Below, piece by piece: positions 34,921 through 43,384 of a stretch of DNA of 64,000 bases. Position 1 is the stretch's first letter; each line of letters begins with the position of its first letter. The position numbers and the translations under genes were made by a program. A model generated the notes under the pieces. The model was not told where the DNA came from. It ran no database searches and saw only the letters and a program-made list of their open reading frames with translations. Source of the DNA: Nitrospira sp. (GTDB taxonomy: Bacteria; Nitrospirota; Nitrospiria; Nitrospirales; Nitrospiraceae); NCBI GenBank assembly GCA_024998565.1, contig JACOEM010000001.1, positions 456,485 through 520,484 of the forward strand, given 5' to 3'.

Positions 34921-35523
34921 ATGGTCATGTCATTGATGCGTTCGATGGGCGGAGTCGTGCTGCTTGCGGCAGTGCTGGCCCTGTCCGGCTGCGGCTATAA
35001 CGACTTGCAAGGTCTTGACGAGGATACCAAGGCGGCTTGGAGTGAAGTGATCAACCAATATCAGCGGCGGGCCGATTTAATCCCGAATCTGGTGAATACG
35101 GTGAAGGGATATGCCGCGCATGAGAAGGATACGTTAGAAAGCGTCGTGCAAGCGCGTGCTAAGGCGACCAGCGTTCAGGTGACGCCGGAGTTGCTCAAGG
35201 ACGAAGCCGCCTTCAAAAAGTTCCAAGAGGCGCAGCAGGGTCTCTCGAGTGCGCTGGGGCGGTTGCTTGCCTTGGCCGAGAATTATCCCAATCTCAAGGC
35301 GGATCAAGGGTTCCGCGACCTTCAGAGCCAACTCGAAGGCACTGAGAATCGCATCGCCGTGGCACGCAAGCGGTACATCGACAAGGTTGCAGAATTCAAC
35401 AAGATGATTCGTTATTTCCCCACCAATCTCACCGCCAAGTTTCTCCTGCATCTGGAGGAGAAGGCCAATTTCACCGTGGCTGACGAAAAGGCGGTGGCCA
35501 AGCCGCCCGAAGTAAAATTCTAA
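34921..35523 (+). CDS. lemA: LemA family lipoprotein
   Basis: 200 residues. Lipoprotein signal ending LALSGC, then the LemA core: QRRADLIPNLVNTVKGYAAH, LGRLLALAENYPNLKADQGF, ENRIAVARKRYIDKVAEFNK. LemA folds into a four-helix bundle. AAGGAGGAG lies about six bases upstream of ATG 34921. It heads an operon with two TPM-domain genes, a common arrangement thought to concern membrane or envelope protein quality control. Confidence 0.92.
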   Translation: MVMSLMRSMGGVVLLAAVLALSGCGYNDLQGLDEDTKAAWSEVINQYQRRADLIPNLVNTVKGYAAHEKDTLESVVQARAKATSVQVTPELLKDEAAFKKFQEAQQGLSSALGRLLALAENYPNLKADQGFRDLQSQLEGTENRIAVARKRYIDKVAEFNKMIRYFPTNLTAKFLLHLEEKANFTVADEKAVAKPPEVKF

Positions 35524-35554
35524 CGACGGTCTCCTAAGTCAGGGAGCGATTGCG

Positions 35555-36460
35555 ATGCGGCTGCTGGGGCGAACAGGGTGGGGGCTCCTCATCGGGTGGC
35601 TCTGGCTCACAGGGGTGGCGAGCCTCCCAGCTGCAGCGCTGGATGTGCCGCCTCTCAGCGGGCGCATCGTGGATCAGGCGCACGCCTTGCCGCCTGCCGT
35701 CGCAGAGCGACTCTCAGCCGATCTGGCGGCACACGAAGCCAACACCTCCAATCAGGTGGCGGTCCTCATCATTCCATCGTTAGAGGGTGAGCCGCTGTTT
35801 GATTTTTCCCATCGTGTCGCGACGGCGTGGAAGCTGGGCCGCAAGGGGACCGATAACGGAGTTCTCCTGCTCGTCTCGATCAAGGATCGTAAAATTCGCA
35901 TAGAGGTGGGCTACGGATTGGAGGGAGTCCTGACGGATGCAAGGTCGGCTCAGATTATCCGGAATGAGATTGTGCCAAGATTTCGAGCCGGAGATGTTCC
36001 GGCCGGTGTGACGGCCGGTGTCCAAGCCATCTTGCGCACCATTGAAGGGACCTACCTTGCACCGGAACATCCGGCGGGTACTCCTTCTTCCAGCGATGCC
36101 TTCGCCACTGCGGCCTTCGCGGTGATTCTGGGAGTCGTGGTTGGTCTCTTCTTCTCACGCGCTCATCGAGTGCTGGGGCCTGTTGTCGGGGGAGGCCTTT
36201 CGTTTCTGGCTGCCCCATGGGTGATACCGGCAGTGATGGCCGGGGCCGTGAGCCTGGTTCTGGTCGGCCTGCTGAGTAGGCTGGGACCAAGTAGCGGATC
36301 ACGCAGGCGGGGAGACGGCGGTGCGTTTGACGGGACCTGGTTCAGCACGCAACAAGGCGGATGGGGGTCCGGTGGTCTCGGGGGGTCGTTTGGAGGATCC
36401 GGTGGCTTCTCCGGCGGTGGAGGTGATTTCGGAGGAGGAGGCGCTAGTGGCGACTGGTAG
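35555..36460 (+). CDS. TPM domain protein, YgcG-like
   Basis: 301 residues. Signal peptide (GWGLLIGWLWLTGVASLPAA), then a TPM domain: GRIVDQAHALPPAVAERLSA, DNGVLLLVSIKDRKIRIEVG, GYGLEGVLTDARSAQIIRNE. Two membrane segments follow, and a Gly-rich tail ends in GGASGDW. This is the YgcG architecture. The last codons (GGA repeats) also supply the ribosome-binding site of the next gene, whose GTG start lies inside this one. Confidence 0.9.
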   Translation: MRLLGRTGWGLLIGWLWLTGVASLPAAALDVPPLSGRIVDQAHALPPAVAERLSADLAAHEANTSNQVAVLIIPSLEGEPLFDFSHRVATAWKLGRKGTDNGVLLLVSIKDRKIRIEVGYGLEGVLTDARSAQIIRNEIVPRFRAGDVPAGVTAGVQAILRTIEGTYLAPEHPAGTPSSSDAFATAAFAVILGVVVGLFFSRAHRVLGPVVGGGLSFLAAPWVIPAVMAGAVSLVLVGLLSRLGPSSGSRRRGDGGAFDGTWFSTQQGGWGSGGLGGSFGGSGGFSGGGGDFGGGGASGDW

Positions 36461-37109
36461 ACGGCCGGCGCTGACCGATGAAGAACGCGCGCGTGTCGAG
36501 GCGGCGGTGCAGGCGGCCGAACAACGAACCAGCGCGGAAATTGTGCCGATGATCGTCGGGCGCTCCGGTGTATATCGTGAGGCGCACCATCGTGCCGGGC
36601 TACTGAGCGCGGTGCTCGCCTTGACGACGCTGCTGACGACCGAAACCACGTGGCTCCCGTGGGGGTGGCATGCGGCGAATGCCGTCTGGTTGCTGGGGGT
36701 GACCATGCTGGCCTATGCCCTCGGAGCCTGGGTCGGGATATGGCCTCCGGTGCTGCGATTTTTCACCTCCCGCGAACGGATGCATCGGAAGGTGCAGTTA
36801 CGGGCGCAATTAGCGTTTGCTCAGCATGGTCTCGCGCAGACCCGTGAGCGAACAGGACTTCTGCTGCTGGTCTCCCTACTCGAACGGCAGGTCTCTGTGT
36901 TGGCAGACCAATCATTGCGCGATGGAATCTCGGATGCGGAGTGGCAGGAGGTTGTTGCCGTCGTCGTCGAACGACTGAAGGTTGGTGATCTGGTCGGCGG
37001 CCTGTGCTGCGGCATCGAAGCCAGCGGAATGCTCCTTGCGCGCACCTGTCCTGTGCGTGACGGCGACAATCCCGATGAGCTATCGAATCAGGTGATTCAG
37101 GATACGTGA
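36447..37109 (+). CDS. TPM domain membrane protein
   Basis: 220 residues from GTG 36447, which has GGAGGAGGAGG upstream within the ygcG-like gene. TPM-type segment RVEAAVQAAEQRTSAEIVPM, then two membrane helices (GLLSAVLALTTLL and NAVWLLGVTMLAYALGAWVG), then a soluble part with RERTGLLLLVSLLERQVSVL. This matches the second, shorter TPM protein of lemA-TPM-TPM operons. The 14-bp overlap with the preceding gene suggests coupled translation. Confidence 0.85.
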   Translation: MATGRRPALTDEERARVEAAVQAAEQRTSAEIVPMIVGRSGVYREAHHRAGLLSAVLALTTLLTTETTWLPWGWHAANAVWLLGVTMLAYALGAWVGIWPPVLRFFTSRERMHRKVQLRAQLAFAQHGLAQTRERTGLLLLVSLLERQVSVLADQSLRDGISDAEWQEVVAVVVERLKVGDLVGGLCCGIEASGMLLARTCPVRDGDNPDELSNQVIQDT

Positions 37110-37130
37110 TCGCCGGTTCTTGTCCGACAA

Positions 37131-37159
37131 TGGACGGCTCCATCCTGTTTCGCTACAAT
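37131..37159 (+). promoter_or_regulatory. Sigma70-type promoter for murJ, leaderless
   Basis: TGGACG at 37131-37136, 17-bp spacer, TACAAT at 37154-37159. The -10 ends eight bases before the murJ ATG at 37168, and there is no Shine-Dalgarno sequence, predicting a leaderless transcript. Confidence 0.5.
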
Positions 37160-37167
37160 CGCCGATA

Positions 37168-38796
37168 ATGTCGGATCCCGCCGAGTCCGTTGAACCATCT
37201 CGACCAGCTCCGGATGAAACCCGTTCCGTCGTCAAGGCGGCGGGCCTCATCGGCGTGGCGACCTTTTCCAGCCGTATCCTCGGTTTTGTCCGCGACATGG
37301 TGTTAGCGAGACTCTTTGGCGCGACCCCGGCGGCCGACGCGTTCTTTGTCGCATACCGCATCCCCAATTTATTGCGGGAACTGTTCGCTGAAGGCTCGAT
37401 GTCCGCCGCCTTTATTCCGGTCTTTACCGAATATCACACCCTGAAGACCAAGCGGGATGCCTGGGAACTGGCCAGTGCCACCTTCACGACGCTGCTGACA
37501 ATCGTCACCGCCGTGACCCTGCTGGGCATTCTGGCGGCACCCGGGATTGTCTGGCTCCTTGCCCCGGGTTTCCGCGGAAGTCCGGATAAGCTGGCGCTGA
37601 CGACGCTGTTGACGCAGATGATGTTTCCCTATCTGATCTTCATCAGCCTGGCGGCCCTGGCGATGGGGATTCTGAACTCGCTGCGCGCCTTTGCGGCGCC
37701 GGCTTTCTCGCCGGTGTTTTTCAATATTGCTACCATTGCCTGCATGCTGTTCCTCTCGCCCTGGTTGCCGGAGCCCATCATCGGCGTGGCGATCGGCATC
37801 GTCGTCGGGGGGGTGGCGCAATTTGCGATGCAGTTGCCGGGATTAAAAGGCCGGGGAATGTTGTTCGGTCTGCGGTTACAACCCGGCCATCCGGGCGTGA
37901 AGCGTATCGGGTGGCTGATGGTGCCATCGTTGCTGGGCTTGTCGGTGACGCAGATCAATATCACCGTGAGTACGATCCTGGCCTCGTATTTTGCCGGTGG
38001 CCCGACCTATTTGTTTTACGGTATGCGGCTCATCCAGTTTCCGCTCGGCATATTCGGCGTGGCACTCGCGACGGCGATTCTTCCGACGCTCTCCGCGCAG
38101 GCCGCCCGTGGGGCCTTGGATGAATTGCGGACAACGATCGGGTTCGGCCTTCGGATGATTTTTTTCATCATTTTGCCCGCGATGGTGGGGTTGATCCTCT
38201 TGCGGCACCCGATCGTGCATCTGGTGTTCGAGCATGGATCGTTCACCAAAGCCGATACGCTGGCGACGGCGACGGCGCTCCTCTGTTATGCCGTCGGGTT
38301 GTGGGCCTTTGCCGGAGTGCGTATTATCGTCTCCGCGTTTTATTCTCTACAGGATACGAGGACACCGGCGGTCACTGCGGGGATTGCGGTCGGGGCGAAT
38401 ATTCTATTGTCCCTGTGGTTGATGACGCTGCTGGATGCCGCGGGGCTGGCGCTGGCCACGGCGCTGGCTTCCATGCTGAACGGGAGTATTTTGGTGGCCG
38501 TGTTGTACCGGCGTCTGGGGCGTGTCGATTGGGGTTCGATTGTACGGTCGGCTTTTCGAGTGTTAGGGGCCTGCATTCCGGTCGCCGTGATGTGCCTCTG
38601 GGTCGCGAATGCGTCCCTGTGGGAGCGCGACGGCGCGTGGGTCGTGAAATCCGCAGCCTTGTTTGGTGGAATCGGAGTCAGCGTCATCGGATATCTCGGG
38701 GTGCATATTATGCTCGGTTCGGAGGAATTGGACGTGATGCTAGGAATGGTGAAGCGGAAATTGGGCCGGGTCGCGAAGAAGTTTGGGGCAACCTGA
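37168..38796 (+). CDS. murJ: Lipid II flippase MurJ
   Basis: 542 residues with about 14 membrane segments, the MurJ/MviN fold. Early motifs RILGFVRDMVLARLFGATPA and NLLRELFAEGSMSAAFIPVF are diagnostic. It flips lipid II across the inner membrane for peptidoglycan synthesis. The ATG at 37168 was chosen because of the promoter position and family N-terminus. It is followed two bases after its stop by ogt. Confidence 0.95.
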   Translation: MSDPAESVEPSRPAPDETRSVVKAAGLIGVATFSSRILGFVRDMVLARLFGATPAADAFFVAYRIPNLLRELFAEGSMSAAFIPVFTEYHTLKTKRDAWELASATFTTLLTIVTAVTLLGILAAPGIVWLLAPGFRGSPDKLALTTLLTQMMFPYLIFISLAALAMGILNSLRAFAAPAFSPVFFNIATIACMLFLSPWLPEPIIGVAIGIVVGGVAQFAMQLPGLKGRGMLFGLRLQPGHPGVKRIGWLMVPSLLGLSVTQINITVSTILASYFAGGPTYLFYGMRLIQFPLGIFGVALATAILPTLSAQAARGALDELRTTIGFGLRMIFFIILPAMVGLILLRHPIVHLVFEHGSFTKADTLATATALLCYAVGLWAFAGVRIIVSAFYSLQDTRTPAVTAGIAVGANILLSLWLMTLLDAAGLALATALASMLNGSILVAVLYRRLGRVDWGSIVRSAFRVLGACIPVAVMCLWVANASLWERDGAWVVKSAALFGGIGVSVIGYLGVHIMLGSEELDVMLGMVKRKLGRVAKKFGAT

Positions 38797-38797
38797 G

Positions 38798-39301
38798 ATG
38801 ACGCATGCAATCACGTTTCAGACCGCTTGGGGCTTGATCCGTATTACGGCTTCCGAGAAGGGCGTGACCTCCATTGATTTGTCGCCATCGGATCCTGCTG
38901 CGCTGCAACAACCGGCTGAAGCTAGCGGCGCAGCCGCATCGATCGTGGAAGAGGCGCGAGTGCAGCTTCTGGCGTATATTGCGGGTACGCGTCGTGAGTT
39001 TTCTTTTCCGGTGGATTGTTCGGCCGGCACGCCGTTTCAACGGAAGGTCTGGAAGGCGATCACGCGGATTCCCTATGGCCGGGTGCGGTCCTATCAATGG
39101 GTCGCCATGCGTGTGGGTGGTAAGCAGTATGCCAGGGCGGTGGGGATGGCGCTCGGAGCCAACCCGGTCCCCATTGTAGTGCCCTGTCACCGGATCGTCT
39201 CACATGACGGTTCTCTGGGTGGGTTTTCTTGCGGATTGCCGTTGAAGCGTCGCCTGCTGAATTTGGAAGGCACATTGAATCAACTGCGGAATGCGCAGTG
39301 A
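38798..39301 (+). CDS. ogt: Methylated-DNA--[protein]-cysteine S-methyltransferase
   Basis: 167 residues. The suicidal Cys is in IVVPCHRIV; the helix-turn-helix region [20 protein letters not shown] and the Asn hinge [12 protein letters not shown] are present. It directly reverses O6-alkylguanine. The ATG at 38798 follows the murJ stop codon by one base. dtd starts 34 bp after its stop. Confidence 0.94.
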   Translation: MTHAITFQTAWGLIRITASEKGVTSIDLSPSDPAALQQPAEASGAAASIVEEARVQLLAYIAGTRREFSFPVDCSAGTPFQRKVWKAITRIPYGRVRSYQWVAMRVGGKQYARAVGMALGANPVPIVVPCHRIVSHDGSLGGFSCGLPLKRRLLNLEGTLNQLRNAQ

Positions 39302-39335
39302 TTGTGGCTGGTTATCGCTCTGTGAAGGACGATGC

Positions 39336-39806
39336 ATGAAGGCCGTCATTCAACGGGTCACACGCGCGGCAGTTGAGGTGGAGGGCCGGATCGTCGGCCG
39401 GATCGGCGCAGGTCTCTTGGTGCTGTTGGGCGTCGCGAAAGGTGATGCCGAGCGCGACCTGCTGTATCTCGTCGAGAAGCTTCAGACCCTGCGGATCTTC
39501 GGCGACGAACAGGGGAAGATGAATCGTACGCTCGCCGAGGCTGGCGGGGCGCTGCTGGTCGTTTCGCAATTTACGCTGCTCGGCGATACGACCAAGGGGA
39601 GACGGCCAGGGTTCGACCTAGCTGCTCCGCCGGAGCAGGCGCGTGCATTGTACGAAGAGGTCGTGAGCCGGCTTCGGGCGAAGGGCCTGACGGTGGAAAC
39701 CGGGAATTTCGGGGCGCACATGCAAGTGGAATTGCTCAACGACGGTCCGGTAACATTTCTGTTGGACAGCCGAGTCGGATCGGCAGCTCCGCCGCTCAAG
39801 TCTTGA
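39336..39806 (+). CDS. dtd: D-aminoacyl-tRNA deacylase
   Basis: 156 residues. [20 protein letters not shown] carries the SQFTL motif and [11 protein letters not shown] the GPVT cross-subunit motif, together forming the active site of DTD. It recycles D-aminoacyl-tRNA and mischarged Gly-tRNA(Ala). GAAGGA lies six bases before ATG 39336. It probably shares a transcript with murJ and ogt. Confidence 0.95.
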   Translation: MKAVIQRVTRAAVEVEGRIVGRIGAGLLVLLGVAKGDAERDLLYLVEKLQTLRIFGDEQGKMNRTLAEAGGALLVVSQFTLLGDTTKGRRPGFDLAAPPEQARALYEEVVSRLRAKGLTVETGNFGAHMQVELLNDGPVTFLLDSRVGSAAPPLKS

Positions 39807-39860
39807 ATGTACGTGCCGATAAGGAATCAGGGAGAAAGTCCGCTAGGGTTGAGCATGGTC

Positions 39861-39869
39861 TGCTATACT
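39861..39869 (+). promoter_or_regulatory. Extended -10 element for the gene at 39905
   Basis: TGCTATACT is an extended -10, predicting transcription from about 39876. No good -35 is seen. The gene downstream then has a leader of about 30 bases containing GGGAGG. Confidence 0.35.
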
Positions 39870-39904
39870 ATTTTCACAGGGCAGGGATTGCCCGGGAGGT
39901 CGAG

Positions 39905-40471
39905 ATGGGAAGTCCCGTTTCTCGCAGCCATCCACTCCGGCAGCTCTTCGGAGCGTTGACGGAGAAAAGCTTCACCGAACACCTCGGGTGGCCCGATCTG
40001 AATGTCACCGAGTACGTCTCCAACCTGCTCGTCGAATTCGCGCACACCGACCAACTCTACAAGATCCAGAATACGCAGGGCCGCGCCGTCGATTCCGTCG
40101 TCGAGATGCTGTTCGAATCCGAAGTGCTGTTGGACGCACAATCCTTCGAGCGTGAGCGCGAGGTGCACCGCCATATCGGTGACTTTACACTCTTCATGAC
40201 CGGCCTGTTTCCAGAATATCTCCGCCGCCTCAAGAGCGTAGGCCGCATCTACCATAAAGACTTCCTGGTGGACTACGTGAAGACGGGCAAACGCTCGTAC
40301 GGGTTGGTCGCCGAGTATGGCAGCTACGACCCCGAGCAGGATTCCCCGTTGTTCCGGAAGCTGTCGGAAAACTTCGAGCTGTGCGTGACCGGTTTGGGGT
40401 TTGTCCGGTCAGACCTCGATCGAATGCAAGATCCTGCCTGCCGTCGTGTGAAAGATCTCCTGCTGAATTGA
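39905..40471 (+). CDS. Conserved hypothetical protein
   Basis: 188 residues, soluble and acidic. GGGAGG lies six bases before ATG 39905; an upstream in-frame start at 39803 would bypass the promoter. Conserved-looking segments are QLFGALTEKSFTEHLGWPDL, REVHRHIGDFTLFMTGLFPE and SPLFRKLSENFELCVTGLGF. Mostly helical. Function unknown. It overlaps the next gene by TTGA. Confidence 0.8.
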   Translation: MGSPVSRSHPLRQLFGALTEKSFTEHLGWPDLNVTEYVSNLLVEFAHTDQLYKIQNTQGRAVDSVVEMLFESEVLLDAQSFEREREVHRHIGDFTLFMTGLFPEYLRRLKSVGRIYHKDFLVDYVKTGKRSYGLVAEYGSYDPEQDSPLFRKLSENFELCVTGLGFVRSDLDRMQDPACRRVKDLLLN

Positions 40472-41406
40472 AACGCTCACGACCGATCCTGCTCATTCAC
40501 GGTGGCGCGGGACGCCGCGCCATGACCGTCGCTCAAGCGGCCTGCGTCGAGGCCGCCCTGGCCGAGGGCCATCGTTTGCTCATGGCCGGTACTCCGGCGC
40601 TGTCTGTGGTGGAAGAAGCCGTTCGCCTGCTGGAGGAGTCAGGCCTGTTCAATGCAGGGCGAGGCTCGAACCGTCAGCTCGATGGAGTGCGGCGTATGGA
40701 TGCGTCGATAATGGAAGGGCGCGATCTGCGGGCGGGGGCTGTGGCCTCCATCGAGGGCATCGTTCATCCCATTACCGCCGCGCGACTGGTGATGGAAAAA
40801 ACGGCCCATGTATTGCTGGTCGGGCAATCCGCTTCCCGCTTTGCGGACTATTTCGGCTTGGAGCGCGCGCCCCGTGCCAAGCGGACGGCAGGGCCACAGT
40901 CCAAGGAATTGAGGCCGCGGGACGGGCTGAAGCACACGTTGCGCTTGCATCAGGCGATCATGCAGCGGGGCCGCCTCCGTGCGCGCAGCTTGGGCAAGGA
41001 AACCGTGGGCGCGGTGGCCTTGGATCTCGCCGGAACGGTGGCTGCCGGCGCATCGACCGGCGGGGTGGATGTGATGCTGCCGGGCCGGGTCGGCGATACG
41101 CCGTTGATCGGATGCGGGGTCTATGCCGACAATGAGGCCGGAGCGGTCTCCATGACTGGATTAGGGGAGAGCATCATTCGAGTAGCCGTTGCGAAGGAGA
41201 TCAGCGATCTGTTGGCGAGCGGGTTGAGTCCGCTGGTAGCGGCGAATCGGGTACTGCGGAAGGTCGTGGAGCGTATTCACGGTGCGGCCGGGGTGCTGGT
41301 GCTCTCGCCCGATGGCCGGTTCGCCATTCGGCACAGTACGCCGAACATGGTGGCCGGTGTGATCGGGCGCGACGGCCGCCCACATGTGAACGGGCGGTTT
41401 GCCTAG
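40468..41406 (+). CDS. Isoaspartyl peptidase/L-asparaginase family protein (Ntn hydrolase)
   Basis: 312 residues if started at the TTG at 40468, which overlaps the previous stop. ILLIHGGAGRRAMT, GLFNAGRGSNRQLDGVRRMD, then the autocleavage site with the catalytic Thr in ETVGAVALDLAGTVAAGAST. This matches type 2 L-asparaginases, which self-cleave into two subunits and hydrolyse isoaspartyl dipeptides. There is no ATG near a sensible position; the longer frame to 40381 lies inside the previous gene. Confidence 0.88.
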   Translation: MKRSRPILLIHGGAGRRAMTVAQAACVEAALAEGHRLLMAGTPALSVVEEAVRLLEESGLFNAGRGSNRQLDGVRRMDASIMEGRDLRAGAVASIEGIVHPITAARLVMEKTAHVLLVGQSASRFADYFGLERAPRAKRTAGPQSKELRPRDGLKHTLRLHQAIMQRGRLRARSLGKETVGAVALDLAGTVAAGASTGGVDVMLPGRVGDTPLIGCGVYADNEAGAVSMTGLGESIIRVAVAKEISDLLASGLSPLVAANRVLRKVVERIHGAAGVLVLSPDGRFAIRHSTPNMVAGVIGRDGRPHVNGRFA

Positions 41407-41417
41407 TCGCGCGAGTG

Positions 41418-41444
41418 GCTGATACAGTGACCAGAGGTATCAGC
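41418..41444 (+). promoter_or_regulatory. Hairpin around the ribosome-binding site of the VOC gene
   Basis: GCTGATAC at 41418-41425 pairs perfectly with GTATCAGC at 41437-41444, three bases before the ATG. The putative Shine-Dalgarno AGAGG lies in the loop and at the stem base. It might be an mRNA structure affecting initiation, or a DNA palindrome bound by a regulator. Confidence 0.4.
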
Positions 41445-41446
41445 TC

Positions 41447-41875
41447 ATGCCGGCACTCTTTCACCTCGCATTTCCTGTCCACGATCTCGCCGCAGCCAAG
41501 CAATTTTACGTCGATGGTCTCGGTTGTGTGCTGGGTCGGGAATCCTCCTCCGCCGTTACCTTCGGACTAGCCGGGCACCAGTTGGTCGCCCATCTCTCTA
41601 CCCAGTCGACAGTGCCGCAGAAGGGCGTCTATCCGCGTCATTTCGGGCTGGTGTTGACGCAGGAAGAGGAATGGCAGGCGCTGGCCGATCGCGCGCAGGC
41701 CAATGACCTCAGGTTTTATCAGCAGCCACGCCGCCGGTTTCCCGGGACACGGATCGAGCATCGCACATTTTTTCTGGAAGACCCGTCAGGAAATCTGCTC
41801 GAATTTAAATATTACATGCACGAGTCGGCGATTTTTGGAGAGCGGGACTACAACTCAGTCGGCGAATCCACGTAG
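41447..41875 (+). CDS. VOC (glyoxalase/dioxygenase) superfamily protein
   Basis: 142 residues. Two beta-alpha-beta-beta-beta modules: LFHLAFPVHDLAAAKQFYVD in the first and HRTFFLEDPSGNLLEFKYYM in the second. Candidate metal ligands are His near residue 6, His in YPRHFGLV and Glu in NLLEFKYY. Such enzymes include glyoxalases, extradiol dioxygenases and resistance proteins; I cannot choose. It is convergent with mtgA. Confidence 0.88.
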   Translation: MPALFHLAFPVHDLAAAKQFYVDGLGCVLGRESSSAVTFGLAGHQLVAHLSTQSTVPQKGVYPRHFGLVLTQEEEWQALADRAQANDLRFYQQPRRRFPGTRIEHRTFFLEDPSGNLLEFKYYMHESAIFGERDYNSVGEST

Positions 41876-41903
41876 CGCAGGAGTCGTTTGTGGTACGTGG
41901 TCA

Positions 41904-42680
41904 TTACTCCACGGGGACTACTTCGAGGTTCTCCGAAGGGATTCGGTTAATCGAGGGCGCTTTCCGGCTGTTCCCCCGTTCCAGCCATCGGACGATGTGG
42001 TGCTGCCGTCGATTCAAGTAGGCGGTATGGCGGATCGGGTCATACCGGCGCGGGGAGGGAAGAATCGCGGCCAGTAGCGCCGCTTCGTCGATCGTCAGCT
42101 CCTTGGCCGATTTCCCGAAATGGTGCCGCGCGGCCGCTTCCGCGCCGAATACGCCCTGCCCCCATTCCGCGACATTCAAATACAATTCCAAAATCCGTTC
42201 CTTCGTCAAATGATGTTCCAGGGAACGGGTGATGAGGGCTTCGCGGGCCTTCCGTAGCAGGGAGCGTTCAGACGAGAGGTACAGATTCTTCGCCAGCTGC
42301 TGGGTGATGGTGCTGCCGCCGCGCTTGAATTCGCCGACCTCCAGGTTGTAGAGCGCCGCATCTTTGATGCCTTCCCAATCGAATCCTTCGTGCGCGAAGA
42401 ACGAGGCGTCTTCGGCCGCCACCACGGCGCGCTGAAGGGCGGGCGCGATTCGAGCCAGAGGGACCCAGGAGAATTTGATGTGCAGAGGATGGCCTTGTTC
42501 CTTGGCCTGAGCCCGCCGGGCTTCCATGACCGCTGTTTCCGTGGGGTGATGTTTGGTCAGATGGGAGACGTCCGGCAGCGTCACCAGCCAATACAGCGCC
42601 AATGCGGCTGCGGGGAAACCGACCAGGATGGTCCCCCACAACAGCATTCGGCCGAACAGGCTGCCAGTTGACTTGCTCAT
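41904..42680 (-). CDS. mtgA: Monofunctional biosynthetic peptidoglycan transglycosylase
   Basis: 258 residues. One N-terminal membrane helix (MLLWGTILVGFPAAALALYW), then the GT51 domain with catalytic Glu in VAAEDASFFAHEGFDWEGI and the motifs GGSTITQQLAKNLYLSSERS, RKAREALITRSLEHHLTKER. It polymerises glycan strands from lipid II. A GTG nine bases upstream of ATG 42680 is an alternative start. Divergent from engB. Confidence 0.92.
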   Translation of the reverse strand: MSKSTGSLFGRMLLWGTILVGFPAAALALYWLVTLPDVSHLTKHHPTETAVMEARRAQAKEQGHPLHIKFSWVPLARIAPALQRAVVAAEDASFFAHEGFDWEGIKDAALYNLEVGEFKRGGSTITQQLAKNLYLSSERSLLRKAREALITRSLEHHLTKERILELYLNVAEWGQGVFGAEAAARHHFGKSAKELTIDEAALLAAILPSPRRYDPIRHTAYLNRRQHHIVRWLERGNSRKAPSINRIPSENLEVVPVE

Positions 42681-42781
42681 TCCCGACACTCTATCTATGA
42701 GGACACGAGGTGTTCCACCGGTCCGGCCTGTGTCTCCGGAGGTGAAAGCACATCCCGCACGTCGATACGCGGTTGATCACC

Positions 42782-43384
42782 ATGAAATTACTCAGCGCTG
42801 AGTTTATCAAAAGTTCGGTCTCCCCAGAACAGTTTCCTCCCGACCGATTGCCGGAGATCGCCTTCGTCGGACGATCCAATGTCGGGAAGTCCTCGTTGAT
42901 CAATTCCCTGCTTCACCGCAAGAAGTTGGCCAAGGTCAGCAAGACGCCGGGGAAAACGCGAGCCGTTAACTTTTTCACGGTCCGCACCTCGGATCCGAAG
43001 CTCTCCCTGCTGTCGCTGGTCGACCTGCCCGGATACGGGTACGCCAAGGTCTCCAAAACCATGCGGGCGCAATGGGGGCCGATGATCGAGCAGTATCTCG
43101 AACAGCGACAATCCCTCGGCGCTGTGATTCTGTTGATTGAGGCACGTGTGTGGATGCCGCAGGATGTGATGACGGTGCAGTGGGTGCAGTCCCTCGGGTG
43201 CGGCATGATCATCGTCCTGACGAAAGCCGATAAATTGCGGCAAAGTGAGCGGGCGCCCAGCCTCGCTGCCGTGCGGACTGCTTGCGGATTGGGGCCCGAG
43301 GTGCCGATTGTGCTCTACTCGGCTGAAACGCATGAGGGGCGGGACGCCTTGTGGGGCGAGATTCGTACGCAGTTTAAAACTTGA
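42782..43384 (+). CDS. engB: Ribosome biogenesis GTP-binding protein EngB (YsxC/YihA)
   Basis: 200 residues. G1 GRSNVGKSSLINSLL, G2 region TPGKTRAVNFF, G3 DLPGYGYAKVSK, G4 LTKADKL, and the EngB-specific SEAERAPS-like region. It helps assemble the 50S subunit. The first ATG with family alignment is 42782. The 3' end overlaps the convergent PpiC-type gene by 11 bp. Confidence 0.95.
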   Translation: MKLLSAEFIKSSVSPEQFPPDRLPEIAFVGRSNVGKSSLINSLLHRKKLAKVSKTPGKTRAVNFFTVRTSDPKLSLLSLVDLPGYGYAKVSKTMRAQWGPMIEQYLEQRQSLGAVILLIEARVWMPQDVMTVQWVQSLGCGMIIVLTKADKLRQSERAPSLAAVRTACGLGPEVPIVLYSAETHEGRDALWGEIRTQFKT

